A stretch of DNA of 64,000 nt. It comes from Sphingomonas aerophila. Lineage in GTDB: Bacteria > Pseudomonadota > Alphaproteobacteria > Sphingomonadales > Sphingomonadaceae. Each line of letters opens with the position of its first letter. The stretch's first letter is position 1. The notes below the pieces were generated by a model. That model made no database searches. It was not told where the DNA came from and saw nothing but the letters and a program-made list of their open reading frames with translations. Shown piece by piece: positions 52,869 to 63,326 of the stretch. The position numbers and the translations under genes were made by a program. Where the stretch lies: contig NZ_JACIJK010000001.1 in the NCBI RefSeq assembly GCF_014199305.1, positions 186,001-250,000 on the forward strand, given 5' to 3'.

Positions 52869-55371
52869 TCGCCGCCCACGCAGCAAGCGCCGCAAAAGCA
52901 TTGTTGGGATCGGGAGCCGGCTCCTCGCGCCGGGCGGGCGGGCGCCCCTTCCAGACCCAGCGTGGCTCATCCCCGGCCACCGGACGGAACCCGAGTTCCG
53001 CCATCAGCCGCGCCAGCGTTCCCGGCTCCAGCCCCATGGACGTGGCGAGCGCAGGGTCAGGGGCGAACGGCTTGCGCCCCTGGCGCGCGTCGTGGGCAAC
53101 CCGCGCGATCCGCTCAACCAGATCGACCCGCACCGCTTGCGCGCCAATCGGTCGAAAGCCGGTCGCCAACGTTGCGCCATCGGCACCGCGGGGCAGCGTG
53201 GTCGCCCCTTCACGCGGCAGGACTGGCGATCCACCGCGGACGCGAAGCAGGGCCGCTCGCCAGCGCGCCGCCGCAGGCTTCAGCAGCCGCGCGTCATACA
53301 GGTCGAGAGCGCCGATCGTGACACCCATCTTGCGCAGGCGCCGCCGCTCCTCGGGCTGGAGCGCCTCCACGGCTTGGCGTACCGGCATCCTGGGCGTTAT
53401 TCCGCCCGCTGCCTCCAACGCCGCCGCAACGACCCGCAGCGCCGGTGTTGCGCCCGGATCGCGGGCCGCCGCCGCCAAGGCGGGCAGGATCGGCAGATGG
53501 CGCGCGACCAGATCATCCAGCCACGAGGAAAGGCGCGCCTGTACCGCCTCCCGCTGCGCCTTCGACAAGGGATCAAGAGCGCGATCCAGAACGACTCGTG
53601 GCCGGGCCAGCATCGCGCCAGGCGCGAGCGCGGCCACCGGGTGCCCGCCCCAGGCAACTACATCGTCGTGGATGGAAAAGGCATCGTTCGGGGCCGAAAC
53701 CAGCGCCTCTGCACGCTTCGACCGCTCTCCGCCCAACCGCTTCTCCGCCGCCGCGAGCAGCAAGCGCTTGTCGCCGGCGCGCGCATCGGCCGCGACCGTG
53801 AACTGGAACCCATCGAGCGTGCCGATCGCGTGATCCTCGACCAGCACCTCTCCTTCCGGGCCGATCGTGACGGGTAGAAGCGACGCGTCGGCGCCAAGCT
53901 GACGGATCAGGGCGGTGGTGCGCTTGTCGACAAAGCGCTGGGTCAAGCTGGTGTGCAGGCCATCCGACAAGCGCTCTTCGATCGCGCGGGTACGCTCGGC
54001 CCAATGCGCGGGGTCGGCGAGCCAGGTGCCGCGATGGGCGATATAGGCGTAGGTCCGGATCGCAGCGATGCGCCCCGCGATGGTTTCCACATCACCAGCG
54101 ATCGTGTCGAGGCGCGCAATCTCGTCCGCGAACCATTGGTGGGGAACATGGCCACTCCCCTGCGTCAGATCACGGAACAGGCGTTCGACGAAGCGGGTGT
54201 GCGGGTCGATGCCGAGCTTCCGGAAATCGGGCAGGCCGCACGCCGCCCACAACCTCGCCACGCCGGCGGGGCTGCGCGATCGGTCGCGAACCCAGGGTTC
54301 GTCCGCCATGCGCTTGAGCACCTGCAGATCCCTCGCCTGGGGTGCCGCGCGCAGCACGCCCGGCTCCGGCTTGCGTTCCAGGCTGGCGATCAGCGCATCG
54401 ACGCTCGAAAGGTCGGGCTCGCCGTCACGCCAGTAGAGGTTCTCGAGCCGCGGGAAGCGATGCCCCTCGATCGCGAAGATTTCTTCGGGAGTGAAGGCGC
54501 CCGGCCCTTCCTCCGTGACCGCGCCAAAGGTGCCGTCGCGCTGGTGTCGCCCGGCCCGGCCCGCGATCTGCGCCATCTCGGGAACCGTCAGCCGACGGGT
54601 GCGCCGGCCATCGAACTTGTGGAGCGAGGCAAAGGCGACATGGGCGACGTCCATGTTCAGCCCCATGCCGATCGCGTCCGTCGCGACGAGGTAGTCGACC
54701 TCGCCCGCCTGGAACATCGCGACCTGCGCGTTGCGGGTGCGGGGCGACAGCGCACCCATCACCACCGCAGCGCCGCCGCGTAGCCGTCGCAGCATTTCCG
54801 CGACCGCATAAACCTCCTCCGCGCTGAACGCGACGATGGCGGAGCGTTTGGGCAGACGGGTGATCTTTTTGGCGCCGGCATAGGTCAGGGTGGAAAAGCG
54901 CGGCCGCTCGATGATCTCGGCCTCGGGCACCAGCGCACGCACCATGGGCCGCAGCGCGTCGGAGCCGAGGATCATGGTCTCCTCCCGCCCGCGCGCGCGA
55001 AGCAGCCGGTCGGTGAAGACGTGCCCGCGTTCTGGATTGGCGCCGAGTTGGGCCTCGTCGATCGCCAGGAACGCGGCATCGCGGGCAAACTCGTCACCTC
55101 CGCGCACGCCCGGCCGGCCGCCCGGCTGCGGCATGCTTTCGGCCGTACACAGGAAGTAGCGCGCCGTAGGCGGGCAGATCCGCTCCTCCCCGGTGATCAA
55201 GGCCACCTGGTCGGCGCCCTTCAGCGCGACGACGCGGTCATACACCTCACGGGCGAGCAACCGCAGGGGGAATCCGATAATGCCGCTCGAATGGCCGCAC
55301 ATCCGTTCAACGGCGAGATGGGTCTTGCCGGTGTTGGTGGGCCCGAGGACCGCGGTCACAGCGGGTTTCAT
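52861..55371 (-). CDS. Suv3-like superfamily 2 RNA helicase
   Basis: An 836-residue helicase like mitochondrial SUV3. Walker A GPTNTGKT is at 10-17, the DEAD-type box is AIDEAQLG, and ITGEERICPPTARY and the C-terminal RecA block TDAIGMGLNMDVAHV, then QIAGRAGRHQRDG (motif VI), follow. After about residue 340 comes a long helical region conserved in alphaproteobacterial homologues, rich in Arg/Ala, ending with an Arg/Pro tail. SUV3 works with the mitochondrial RNA degradosome; the bacterial role is unproven. The ATG at 55371 (MKPAVTAVLGPTNTGKT) is the natural start; the open frame extends 149 codons upstream without family resemblance. Confidence 0.92.
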   Translation of the reverse strand: MKPAVTAVLGPTNTGKTHLAVERMCGHSSGIIGFPLRLLAREVYDRVVALKGADQVALITGEERICPPTARYFLCTAESMPQPGGRPGVRGGDEFARDAAFLAIDEAQLGANPERGHVFTDRLLRARGREETMILGSDALRPMVRALVPEAEIIERPRFSTLTYAGAKKITRLPKRSAIVAFSAEEVYAVAEMLRRLRGGAAVVMGALSPRTRNAQVAMFQAGEVDYLVATDAIGMGLNMDVAHVAFASLHKFDGRRTRRLTVPEMAQIAGRAGRHQRDGTFGAVTEEGPGAFTPEEIFAIEGHRFPRLENLYWRDGEPDLSSVDALIASLERKPEPGVLRAAPQARDLQVLKRMADEPWVRDRSRSPAGVARLWAACGLPDFRKLGIDPHTRFVERLFRDLTQGSGHVPHQWFADEIARLDTIAGDVETIAGRIAAIRTYAYIAHRGTWLADPAHWAERTRAIEERLSDGLHTSLTQRFVDKRTTALIRQLGADASLLPVTIGPEGEVLVEDHAIGTLDGFQFTVAADARAGDKRLLLAAAEKRLGGERSKRAEALVSAPNDAFSIHDDVVAWGGHPVAALAPGAMLARPRVVLDRALDPLSKAQREAVQARLSSWLDDLVARHLPILPALAAAARDPGATPALRVVAAALEAAGGITPRMPVRQAVEALQPEERRRLRKMGVTIGALDLYDARLLKPAAARWRAALLRVRGGSPVLPREGATTLPRGADGATLATGFRPIGAQAVRVDLVERIARVAHDARQGRKPFAPDPALATSMGLEPGTLARLMAELGFRPVAGDEPRWVWKGRPPARREEPAPDPNNAFAALAAWAANG

Positions 55372-55553
55372 GACGCCAACATCGGGCCTCCATCGCCGGA
55401 TCGCAACCACCTTCCGCCCGGCCCGCACGCGCAACGTCCCGTCGCAGCCAGGCGCGGCAAGCCTCGGGGTTAATTTGACTTTAGTGTGTCGCCTCCACAA
55501 CCATTGCCATCCAGCGCCGGGGGGTCGGCGGGCTGTCGGGACGGTGATCGCCG

Positions 55554-57026
55554 GTGTTTCTGCGTAACGATCAAGGGCTGGAGCTTGGCGGCGGCACGAG
55601 TGCACGCGCGTTCGGCCGTGCCCTGGTGCGTGAAGCGGACCTCCACCCGATCGAACGCATCCGCATTGCCGCCCAGCGGATCGATTGGGTGCCTGACCTC
55701 GGCAGCCAAATTGGCAGTTTGTCTTGGTGGCGCGGGCTTTGCACCTGCACTGCCCTGTGCGCGGCAACCTGGGCCTTGTCGCCCGGCTTCCGCCCCATCG
55801 TCGGCGCAGTGCCGGCACCGCTCACGGGCAGCGAATGGGATGAAGCGCGCGCACAGGGGATCGCACCCTTGGGCCTGGGCAGCGACACTGGCCGGCGGAT
55901 GGCGGCGGGTGACCTGGTCCGCCCGCTTGCCGAGGCGCCAGAGCGGCCCAGTATCGATCTGTCGGCGACCTTGGGCGAGGGCGACGGTTTCGAGCGCATG
56001 CTGGAGCGCGCGGGCGTGAGCCGGCGCGACGCCGACGATGCCGCCGCGCTGGTCGCGCAGGTCACGGATCTTGGCGACATCGCACCTGGCACGGCCGTGT
56101 CGCTGACACTCGGCCGGCGTCCCAGCAAGCTTTATGCGCGGCCGCTGGAGAAGCTGGACATGCGCGCGCGCTTTGACATGGCGCTGACGCTGAACCGCGC
56201 GGGCGAAGCGCTGCACCTGACGGAGCGGCCGATCGCGATCGATCACACGCCGCTCCGTCTCCAAGGGCTGGTCGGATCCAGCCTGTACCGCTCCGCCCGC
56301 GCCGCGGGAGCGCCCGCCAAGGCGGTGGAAAGCTATATCCGCGCGATGGCCAGCCGCTTGTCCATCGGCAGCGATGTGCATGCGGCCGACAGCTTCGACA
56401 TGGTGATCGAGCGGGAGCGTGCCGCCACGGGCGAAACCCGCACCGGCAAGCTCCTGTTCGCTGGCCTTGATCGGGGCAGCCGGCAGACAAAGCTTGTCCG
56501 CTGGACGGTGGACGGGGACGAAGACTGGTTCGACGCGGACGGCCGGATCGAGCGCAAGGGCCAGATGGGGTTGCCGGTGGCGGGCCGCATCACCTCCAAC
56601 TTCGGCTGGCGTACCCATCCGATCCTTGGCTTTGTGAAGCTGCACAAGGGGCTGGACATCGGCGCCGCCTATGGCTCGCCGATCTATGCCGCGATTGAAG
56701 GATCCGTCAGCTTCACGGGCCGGGCCGGAGGATACGGCAACTTCGTCAAGCTGACCCATGGCGGCAATCTGGTCAGCGGCTATGGCCATATGAGCCGTAT
56801 CGCGGTCCGTTCGGGCCAACGCGTCGCGCGCGGGCAGGTGATCGGCTATGTCGGGTCCACCGGCCTGTCGACCGGTCCGCACCTGCATTGGGAAATCTGG
56901 AAGAACGGGGTGTCGATCAACCCGCGCTCGATCTCCTTTGACCAGATCCAGCGGTTGTCGGGACGTCAGCTGGCGGGGCTGAAGGCGCAGGTTTCACGCC
57001 TGTTGGCAGTGATACCCGGCCGATAA
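55554..57026 (+). CDS. M23 family peptidoglycan endopeptidase
   Basis: A 490-residue envelope protein. One membrane helix at about residues 66-82 (a Cys/Ala-rich stretch) follows a soluble N-terminus; a long linker region leads to a domain like the N-terminal part of MepM/YebA (TAVSLTLGRRPSK and SSLYRSARAAGAP). The LytM domain carries the zinc ligands in LHKGLDIG (H and D near residues 363-367), GYGHMSRI and HLHWEIW near residue 443. All four motif positions are intact, so it should be an active endopeptidase. Start GTG at 55554. A 182-base gap separates it from the divergent helicase gene. Confidence 0.9.
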   Translation: MFLRNDQGLELGGGTSARAFGRALVREADLHPIERIRIAAQRIDWVPDLGSQIGSLSWWRGLCTCTALCAATWALSPGFRPIVGAVPAPLTGSEWDEARAQGIAPLGLGSDTGRRMAAGDLVRPLAEAPERPSIDLSATLGEGDGFERMLERAGVSRRDADDAAALVAQVTDLGDIAPGTAVSLTLGRRPSKLYARPLEKLDMRARFDMALTLNRAGEALHLTERPIAIDHTPLRLQGLVGSSLYRSARAAGAPAKAVESYIRAMASRLSIGSDVHAADSFDMVIERERAATGETRTGKLLFAGLDRGSRQTKLVRWTVDGDEDWFDADGRIERKGQMGLPVAGRITSNFGWRTHPILGFVKLHKGLDIGAAYGSPIYAAIEGSVSFTGRAGGYGNFVKLTHGGNLVSGYGHMSRIAVRSGQRVARGQVIGYVGSTGLSTGPHLHWEIWKNGVSINPRSISFDQIQRLSGRQLAGLKAQVSRLLAVIPGR

Positions 57027-57030
57027 GCCG

Positions 57031-57939
57031 TTATTCGTGGCTACGGCCGAAGTCGGCGGCCGGATCATCCTGCCCTTGTTCAACGATAGACCGGCGGATG
57101 GCGCGGGTGCGGGTGAACAGGTCGAATAGCTCATCGCCCTTGCCCCAGCGGATCGCGCGCTGAAGGCTCGCCAGGTCTTCTGAAAAGCGGCCCAGCATTT
57201 CCAGCACCGCTTCGCGATTGGTCAGGAACACGTCGCGCCACATGGTGGGGTCCGACGCTGCGATACGGGTGAAGTCGCGAAAGCCGCCGGCGGAGTATTT
57301 GATGACCTCGCCCCGCGTGACCTCTTCCAGGTCCGACGCGGTGCCGACGATCGTATACGCGATCAGGTGCGGCAGGTGACTGGTCACGGCCAGCACACGA
57401 TCGTGATGCTCGGGCGTCATCACCTCCGGCGTCGCCCCCAGCCGTCGCCAGAACTCGGCCACCCGCTCGACCGCGGTGGCATCCGTGCCTGCTTCGGGAG
57501 TCAGAATGCACCAGCGGCCATGGAACAGCGTCGCAAAGCCCGCCTCCGGTCCCGACTGTTCGGTGCCGGCGACCGGGTGGGCAGGGACGATCGCGCGGCC
57601 GGGCAGCGCCTCCGCCAGCGCGCGAGCAACCGCGGCCTTGCAACTCCCCACGTCGCTGACCACCGCATCGGCGGGCAGATCGTCGGCGAGCTCAGCCGCC
57701 GCCGGCCCGATCGCACCGACGGGAACGCACAGGATCACCAGGTCCGCGTCGATGGCCGCCGTTCCGGCGCTGTCCGCGACATCGTCGACCAGTTCAATCC
57801 GCACGGCCGTCTCCCGTACGGCAGGATCGGCATCATAGCCGGTCAGCCGCACGGTCGGCATCGTCGCCCGCACCGCCCGCGCGAGCGAGGAGCCGATCAG
57901 CCCCAGCCCGATCAGCGTGACACGAGCGAAGGGCAACAT
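57031..57939 (-). CDS. Prephenate/arogenate dehydrogenase
   Basis: NAD(P)-dependent enzyme of tyrosine synthesis, 302 residues. The Rossmann loop is VTLIGLGLIGSSLARA at the N-terminus; VVSDVGSCKAAV, HPVAGTEQSGPEA and SHLPHLIAY are family motifs, with the catalytic His in HPVAGTE. There is no ACT domain, in keeping with alphaproteobacterial cyclohexadienyl dehydrogenases. The ATG shares one base with the TGA of hisC (TGATG), so it is the second gene of a hisC operon. Whether prephenate or arogenate is used cannot be told. Confidence 0.93.
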   Translation of the reverse strand: MLPFARVTLIGLGLIGSSLARAVRATMPTVRLTGYDADPAVRETAVRIELVDDVADSAGTAAIDADLVILCVPVGAIGPAAAELADDLPADAVVSDVGSCKAAVARALAEALPGRAIVPAHPVAGTEQSGPEAGFATLFHGRWCILTPEAGTDATAVERVAEFWRRLGATPEVMTPEHHDRVLAVTSHLPHLIAYTIVGTASDLEEVTRGEVIKYSAGGFRDFTRIAASDPTMWRDVFLTNREAVLEMLGRFSEDLASLQRAIRWGKGDELFDLFTRTRAIRRSIVEQGQDDPAADFGRSHE

Positions 57940-59039
57940 CAGCCCGCCCGCTCCACCAACTGGCGCAACGCCGCGATGACGCCGCGGCACTCGGCCTCCG
58001 TCCCGATCGTGATGCGCAGTGCGTGGGGCAGCCCCTGCCCGGGCAGCCAGCGGACTATATAGCCGGCCTCCATCAGCCCCTTGTACGCCGCCTCGCCGGT
58101 CAACGCGCCCTGGAACAGCACCAGCACGAAGTTCGCCTGGCTCGGGATCGCGCGCAGCCCCGCATTGCCAAGCGAGGCGATCTCGTCGGCGAACCACGCG
58201 CGCCACTTGGCGTTGTGAGCGCGCGTCGCGTCCACGAACGCGTCGTCGTTGATCGCCGCCACCGCCGCCTGCTGGCCGGCGATGGTGATGTTGAAGGGCA
58301 TGCGGATTTTGTGCATCGCGCTCACGATCGGGGCAGAGGCATAGCCCCAGCCGATCCGCTCCGCGGCAAGGCCATGGATCTTGGAAAAGGTGCGGGTGAC
58401 GAGCACGTTTGGCTCGTTCATCGCCAGGCTGAGGCCCGCGTCGTCGTCCTCGGGCTCCAGATACTCGGCATAAGCCTGATCGATCACCAGCAGCACATCG
58501 GCGGGAAGCCCGCGATGCAAACGTGCGATCTCCGCGCGCGGCACAAAGGTGCCGGTGGGATTGTTCGGATTAGCCACGAACACGACGCGGGTGCGCTCGG
58601 TCACGCAGGCAAGGATCGCATCGACATCGGTCGCGTAATCGGTGTCGGGCGCCACGATCGGCGTCGCGCCAACCCGCCGCGCCGCGATCTCGTACACCGC
58701 AAAGCCATAGCGGACATAGATGATCTCGTCCCCCTGCCCCGCGAACGCACCGGCCGCGAGGTGAAGCACTTCGTCCGACCCGGTGCCGTAGATGATGCGC
58801 GCCGGGTCGAGCCCGTATTTGGCGGCAATCGCTTCGCGCACAATGGCAGCGCCTGCATCGGGATAGCGCGACAGGGAATGGCCCGCGCTCTGGAACGCCT
58901 CAACCGCAGCGGGCGAGGTGCCGAGCGGGTTTTCGTTGGAGGAAAGCTTGGCGACCTTGCGGCCGTCATCGGTGGTGGCGCGGCCCGGAACATACGGGGC
59001 GATGGCGGCGATCCAGGGTTTTGGCGCAGGTGCGGTCAT
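57939..59039 (-). CDS. hisC: Histidinol-phosphate aminotransferase
   Basis: Class I aminotransferase of 366 residues. [15 protein letters not shown] is the family start, [16 protein letters not shown] follows, [12 protein letters not shown] is the cofactor loop, DQAYAEYL holds the pyridoxal Asp, and the PLP lysine is in [16 protein letters not shown]. It converts imidazole-acetol phosphate to histidinol phosphate; with a dehydrogenase of tyrosine synthesis downstream it may also serve aromatic amino acid transamination. The ATG at 59039 is clear. It diverges from metX. Confidence 0.94.
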   Translation of the reverse strand: MTAPAPKPWIAAIAPYVPGRATTDDGRKVAKLSSNENPLGTSPAAVEAFQSAGHSLSRYPDAGAAIVREAIAAKYGLDPARIIYGTGSDEVLHLAAGAFAGQGDEIIYVRYGFAVYEIAARRVGATPIVAPDTDYATDVDAILACVTERTRVVFVANPNNPTGTFVPRAEIARLHRGLPADVLLVIDQAYAEYLEPEDDDAGLSLAMNEPNVLVTRTFSKIHGLAAERIGWGYASAPIVSAMHKIRMPFNITIAGQQAAVAAINDDAFVDATRAHNAKWRAWFADEIASLGNAGLRAIPSQANFVLVLFQGALTGEAAYKGLMEAGYIVRWLPGQGLPHALRITIGTEAECRGVIAALRQLVERAG

Positions 59040-59060
59040 GCGGGGGGCTTAGCGGCGCAG

Positions 59061-59080
59061 CCGGCCATGCGAAAGGCCGG
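59061..59080. promoter_or_regulatory. Small hairpin in the hisC-metX divergent region
   Basis: CCGGCC (59061-59066), loop of eight, GGCCGG (59075-59080): a perfect six-base-pair stem in the 122-base gap between hisC and metX. It has no T run. I looked for a SAM-II type riboswitch in this gap and did not find its conserved parts. Confidence 0.35.
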
Positions 59081-59161
59081 ATGACCGAGGGGGACAGGGC
59101 TGCCCTTAGGTCGTGAGCGCCGCCCTTGGCCTCAGGCTCTCGCTCGCCTAAGCGCGCGGCC

Positions 59162-60277
59162 ATGAGCCACGACCAGCGTTTCGGGCTTCAACGCCACGCC
59201 AGATTGCCCGGGCCGCTTAGGCTCGACGGTGGTGGCAGCTTGTCGCCGGTCGAGATCGCGTATGAGACCTATGGCACCCTGTCGCCCGACGGCGGCAACG
59301 CGGTGCTCATCTGCCACGCCCTGACCGGGGACCAGCACGTCGCCTCCGTCCACCCGCGCACGGGCAAGCCGGGCTGGTGGACACGCATGGTGGGCGAGGG
59401 CCGCCCAATCGATCCCGCGCGACACTTCATCGTCTGCGCGAACGTGCTCGGCAGCTGCATGGGGTCATCAGGTCCCGCCAGCCTGGACCCGCTCACCGTC
59501 AAACCCTTCGCGATGAGCTTTCCCGTGATCACCATTCGCGACATGGTGCGCGCGCAGGCGATGCTGCTGGACCACCTGGGCGTTGGCAAACTGGCGGCCG
59601 TGGTTGGTGGATCGATGGGCGGCATGCAGGCCTTGTCCTGGGCGGCGACTTATCCCGAGCGAGTCGCGCGATGTGTGGTGATCGCCTCCACCGCCCGCCA
59701 CACGGCGCAGAATATCGCCTTTCACGAAGTCGGGCGACAGGCGGTCATGGCCGACCCGAAGTGGCAGGGCGGCGCCTATTATGATGATGAGCCGCCCGCC
59801 GCCGGGCTGGCCGTCGCGCGCATGGCGGCACACATCACTTACCTGTCCGAAGCGGGGCTGACCGAGAAGTTCGGGCGCCGGCTGCAGGGGCGAGATGCCA
59901 AAAGCTTCGGGTTCGATGCCGATTTTCAGGTCGAAAGCTATCTTCGCCACCAGGGGATCAGCTTTGTCGACCGGTTCGACGCGAACTCCTACCTCTATAT
60001 CACCCGCGCGATGGACTATTTCGACCTGGCCGAGGAGCATGGCGGACGGTTGGCGAACGCGTTCAAGGGGAGTGCGACCCGGTTCTGCCTGGTCAGCTTC
60101 GATACCGACTGGCTGTACCCTACAGCCGAGTCGCGTCGCGTGGTCCACGCGCTGAACGCGGCCGGCGCGGCAGCGAGCTTCGTGGAGCTGTCCTCTCCCT
60201 ATGGCCATGATGCATTTCTGCTGGACAGCCCCGAGCTCAACCGGGTGGTGGACGGATTCCTGAAAGCGGCGGCATGA
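59162..60277 (+). CDS. metX: Homoserine O-acyltransferase MetX
   Basis: Alpha/beta-hydrolase that acylates homoserine for methionine synthesis, 371 residues. The nucleophile S151 lies in [14 protein letters not shown]; the other triad members are in FDTDWLYP (Asp) and [10 protein letters not shown] (His). The N-terminal ALTGDQHV and [14 protein letters not shown] blocks form the oxyanion and substrate tunnel. Acetyl and succinyl specificity cannot be fixed by eye. ATG 59162; the frame extends 12 codons upstream. GNAT and metW genes follow with ATGA overlaps. Confidence 0.95.
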   Translation: MSHDQRFGLQRHARLPGPLRLDGGGSLSPVEIAYETYGTLSPDGGNAVLICHALTGDQHVASVHPRTGKPGWWTRMVGEGRPIDPARHFIVCANVLGSCMGSSGPASLDPLTVKPFAMSFPVITIRDMVRAQAMLLDHLGVGKLAAVVGGSMGGMQALSWAATYPERVARCVVIASTARHTAQNIAFHEVGRQAVMADPKWQGGAYYDDEPPAAGLAVARMAAHITYLSEAGLTEKFGRRLQGRDAKSFGFDADFQVESYLRHQGISFVDRFDANSYLYITRAMDYFDLAEEHGGRLANAFKGSATRFCLVSFDTDWLYPTAESRRVVHALNAAGAAASFVELSSPYGHDAFLLDSPELNRVVDGFLKAAA

Positions 60278-60711
60278 GCGACCTGATCTTTTCCGACGAC
60301 AAGACGCTGCTGCAATTGCCGCGCATCCATGGCTGGCTCTCATCGAGCTACTGGTCCCCCGGCATCGCCCGCGCGACGGTGGAGCGCGCGATCGCGGGAA
60401 GCCACGCGCTCGGGGTGTATGACGGCGCGGAACAAGTCGGCTTTGCCCGGATGATCAGCGATCATGCGACCTTTGCCTGGCTGGCGGACGTGTGGGTCGC
60501 CGAACAGCGGCGCGGCCAAGGGCTGGGCCGGCGCATGGTGCAATGGTTCCTCGACAACCCGCGCTATATCGGCATCCGCCGCTTTGCGCTGGTCACCGGC
60601 GACGCGCATGGGGTGTATGCCGCTCTCGGCTTCCACGCGCCGCTGCGGCCAGAGCGCTACATGGAGCGCCTGTCACCCGATGCGGCGGCGCGGTTGAAGG
60701 CCGCACCATGA
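60274..60711 (+). CDS. GNAT family N-acetyltransferase
   Basis: A 145-residue acetyl-CoA-dependent transferase. The acetyl-CoA loop is [17 protein letters not shown] (R/Q-x-x-G-x-G/A type), preceded by the strand [13 protein letters not shown] and followed by [19 protein letters not shown]. It is inserted between metX and metW with four-base overlaps at both ends. That triplet recurs in sphingomonads, but a role in methionine supply is unproven. The acceptor is unknown. Confidence 0.9.
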   Translation: MSDLIFSDDKTLLQLPRIHGWLSSSYWSPGIARATVERAIAGSHALGVYDGAEQVGFARMISDHATFAWLADVWVAEQRRGQGLGRRMVQWFLDNPRYIGIRRFALVTGDAHGVYAALGFHAPLRPERYMERLSPDAAARLKAAP

Positions 60712-61301
60712 GCTTGCGGCCCGACCTCGGCATCATCGCCGACCATGTCACGGCCGGCGCGCGCGTGCTCGACATCGGCTGCGGCGATGGCGAGCTGATG
60801 GCGGCGTTACGCGACGGAAAAAGGTGCGACGCCCGGGGACTCGAAATAGATGCGGGCAACGTCGCCGCCGCCGTCGCGCGCGGCCTGTCGGTCGTGCAGG
60901 GCGACGCCGACCGCGACCTCGCCGACTATCCCGATGAGAGCTTCGATTATGCGATCCTCAGCCAGACGCTGCAAACCGCGCGGGCGCCGGACGTGGTGCT
61001 CGATCACCTGCTCCGGATCGGCCGGCGCGCGTTCGTCAGCTTCCCCAACTTCGCGCACTGGCGGGTGCGGCTGAGCCTGTTGTGGGGCGGCCGGATGCCC
61101 GTGACGAAGCTGCTGCCTGAACGCTGGTACGACACGCCCAACATCCACCACGTCACCGTGGACGACTTCCGTGCCTTTGTGCGCGAGCGCGGAGTAAAGG
61201 TGGAAGGAGCATGGTTCCTGTCGCGCGGGCGGCAGACCACGGCGGCAGGCGCCAACGCCTTCGCCGAACATGCGGTGTTCCTGCTCAGCCGGACGGATTA
61301 G
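60708..61301 (+). CDS. metW: MetW-like methyltransferase-fold protein
   Basis: A 197-residue protein with a class I SAM fold: VLDIGCGDGELMAAL is the SAM loop, DARGLEIDAGNV the acidic strand, and ISQTLQTARAPDVVL-like ILSQTLQTARAPDVVLDHLL and FVSFPNFAHWRVRL the MetW signatures. MetW works with MetX in the homoserine acylation step in several proteobacteria. The ATG overlaps the GNAT stop. The stop overlaps the convergent YcxB-like gene by four bases. Confidence 0.93.
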   Translation: MSLRPDLGIIADHVTAGARVLDIGCGDGELMAALRDGKRCDARGLEIDAGNVAAAVARGLSVVQGDADRDLADYPDESFDYAILSQTLQTARAPDVVLDHLLRIGRRAFVSFPNFAHWRVRLSLLWGGRMPVTKLLPERWYDTPNIHHVTVDDFRAFVRERGVKVEGAWFLSRGRQTTAAGANAFAEHAVFLLSRTD

Positions 61302-61825
61302 TAGCGTCGAAGGCCCGTGTTGAAGATGGTGGCGCGTAGATCAGCAGCGCCTTGCTCGGATTGTGCCCGATCCGGCAGGAAGAAGAATCTGCGTTCGTTC
61401 AGATAGAGCAGGACCATCCCGCCCGAGTCCTGCCAACCGAACAGATCCGACCATGGCATGCGCGTTATAACCTGGACGTTCTCGAGAACGACCTCATCCG
61501 CGCTCCAACTCCAGGTCTGCTCAAGCGTCGCAGAACGTTGCTGGTGGACCAGCCGCTTTACCCGTCGGGGTGCAAGAACATAGGCGAGCGCATAGATGAG
61601 CGGCAGCATCGTGAAACCCAGCGCCGCGTAAGCCGCGCAAAAGCCCACCGCGTGGTACAATCTTCCACCAAACCAACCGACCGTTGCGCCCACCCCAGCG
61701 CTGAAGATCGTGAACAGAACCCATGTGCGCAGGAACCGGCGCCGTCGAAGGGCTAGCCTCAGATTCGTCCGGTTCGCGGCGACGAAGTCGGCCGCCATCG
61801 GTCTCCAGCTTGCCTGCCCCGCCAT
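61298..61825 (-). CDS. YcxB-like membrane protein
   Basis: A 175-residue protein with two membrane helices (about residues 32-52 and 58-84) and a C-terminal soluble domain like Ycx[23 protein letters not shown] followed by [16 protein letters not shown]. The basic N-terminus suggests both ends lie in the cytosol. The function is unknown; members often lie next to unrelated genes. It is divergent from prs across 66 bases. Confidence 0.7.
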   Translation of the reverse strand: MAGQASWRPMAADFVAANRTNLRLALRRRRFLRTWVLFTIFSAGVGATVGWFGGRLYHAVGFCAAYAALGFTMLPLIYALAYVLAPRRVKRLVHQQRSATLEQTWSWSADEVVLENVQVITRMPWSDLFGWQDSGGMVLLYLNERRFFFLPDRAQSEQGAADLRATIFNTGLRRY

Positions 61826-61891
61826 ATGCTCCCCTTCCCCTCATCTGGCGACCACTCTAGAGCACCCGCGACTAGCGCGAGAGGGTGCCCG

Positions 61892-62827
61892 ATGAAATTG
61901 ATGACCGGCAACTCCAACCTGCCGCTTGCGCGCGCCATCGCCGATTATTGCGAAGTGCCGTTGACGGAGGCGCTGGTGCGCCGCTTTGCCGACGAGGAAA
62001 TCTTTGTCGAGATCCAGGAGAACGTGCGCGGCGAAGACGTGTTCGTGATCCAGTCCACGGGTTATCCCGCGAACGATAATCTGATGGAGCTGCTGATCAT
62101 GATCGACGCGCTAAAGCGCGCGTCGGCAAAGCGGATCACGGCGGTTATCCCCTATCTCGGCTATGCGCGCCAGGATCGAAAGCCCGGCCCCCGCACCCCG
62201 ATCTCGGCCAAGCTGGTGGCGAACCTGATCACCGTTGCCGGTGCCAATCGCGTGCTGTCGGTCGACCTGCATGCCGGGCAGATCCAGGGGTTCTTCGATA
62301 TTCCCACCGACAACCTTTATGCCGCACCGGTGATGAGCGCAGACATCCGCGCGCGCTTTGCCGGGCGCAACATCATGGTGGTGTCACCGGACGTGGGCGG
62401 CGTGGTGCGCGCGCGCGTGCTCGCCAAGCGGCTCAACAATGCGCCACTGGCGATCGTCGACAAGCGGCGCGAGCGGCCGGGCGAGTCGGAGGTGATGAAC
62501 ATCATCGGCGATGTCGAGGGCCGGTTTTGCGTACTGATCGACGACATCGTCGACTCGGCGGGTACGCTTTGCAACGCGGCGGCTGCGCTAAAGGAAGCCG
62601 GCGCGGAAGAGGTGGTCGCCTATGTCACCCATGGCGTGCTCTCGGGCGGCGCGGTGGCGCGAGTCGAGGGTTCGGAGCTGACGGAGTTGGTGATTACCGA
62701 TTCGCTGGGCAATCACGAGGTGATCGACGCGTGCAAGCGGATCAGGCACTTGCCGATCGCGCCGTTGCTGGGTGAGGCGATCAAGCGAATCGCGGACGAG
62801 ACGTCGGTCAGCAGTCTGTTCGACTAG
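61892..62827 (+). CDS. prs: Ribose-phosphate pyrophosphokinase
   Basis: PRPP synthase, 311 residues, moving pyrophosphate from ATP to ribose-5-phosphate for nucleotides, histidine and tryptophan. [17 protein letters not shown] is the family start; the flexible loop is [52 protein letters not shown] and the PRPP loop [15 protein letters not shown] are intact. The ATG at 61892 follows GAGAGGGTG. Frame continues upstream but without family likeness. Confidence 0.97.
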   Translation: MKLMTGNSNLPLARAIADYCEVPLTEALVRRFADEEIFVEIQENVRGEDVFVIQSTGYPANDNLMELLIMIDALKRASAKRITAVIPYLGYARQDRKPGPRTPISAKLVANLITVAGANRVLSVDLHAGQIQGFFDIPTDNLYAAPVMSADIRARFAGRNIMVVSPDVGGVVRARVLAKRLNNAPLAIVDKRRERPGESEVMNIIGDVEGRFCVLIDDIVDSAGTLCNAAAALKEAGAEEVVAYVTHGVLSGGAVARVEGSELTELVITDSLGNHEVIDACKRIRHLPIAPLLGEAIKRIADETSVSSLFD

Positions 62828-62853
62828 GGAGCGCTGGCCCGGCGGAGCTGCGC

Positions 62854-63186
62854 CTATCGGTTGCCGAGCGCGACGATGTGGTCGAACACCGCGGGATGCA
62901 ATGGCTTCGCGAACGCGCAGCCATATTTGAACTTGTCACGCCACGCGACCACCGCCTCCAGCGGCGACAGGCCGGGCAGCGTCAGCCACACCACCGTGCC
63001 CGGCCACAGGGTGAAGCTCGTTTCGGCCCGGAAGCCGGACGCTGACAGGTCCACCACGTCGATCTCGAACCGGGTCTGGCCACGATCGCGCAGGTGGGCG
63101 CGCATCTTTATCGCCCGTCGCAGAGCGCGGCGATGTTCACTGTCAGAAACCGGCGTGAACGGCGGAGAAAAGGTCGGGCGGTCCAT
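62854..63186 (-). CDS. PilZ domain protein
   Basis: A 110-residue single-domain PilZ protein. The c-di-GMP-binding parts are R-x-x-x-R-like [11 protein letters not shown] at about residues 18-28 and [11 protein letters not shown] at about 46-56 (D/N-x-S-x-x-G). The beta-barrel continues [32 protein letters not shown]. It could bind c-di-GMP, but the downstream partner is not suggested by context. Stops 27 bases from the prs stop. Confidence 0.88.
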   Translation of the reverse strand: MDRPTFSPPFTPVSDSEHRRALRRAIKMRAHLRDRGQTRFEIDVVDLSASGFRAETSFTLWPGTVVWLTLPGLSPLEAVVAWRDKFKYGCAFAKPLHPAVFDHIVALGNR

Positions 63187-63326
63187 GGCCGAAGGGCTTA
63201 CGTCCCGGTTGGTTACTTTTCGGCTAAGCCCCGCGCCGACAGGCTATGCTGCAACTGCGCTGGATTCGCGGCGGCGGCTGTGCGACAGGCGGCGCCAAAT
63301 TCCTTTTACGAAAGGCCAGAGCCCCA

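Noticed and set aside
52861..55818. A 985-residue version of the Suv3-like helicase
   Set aside because: The 149 codons before ATG 55371 have no family likeness and overlap the promoter region and the start of the divergent M23 gene.
59040..59161. SAM-II riboswitch upstream of metX
   Set aside because: This element is common before metX in alphaproteobacteria, but the conserved pseudoknot parts (such as GCTAAA) are not present here; only a small hairpin is seen.
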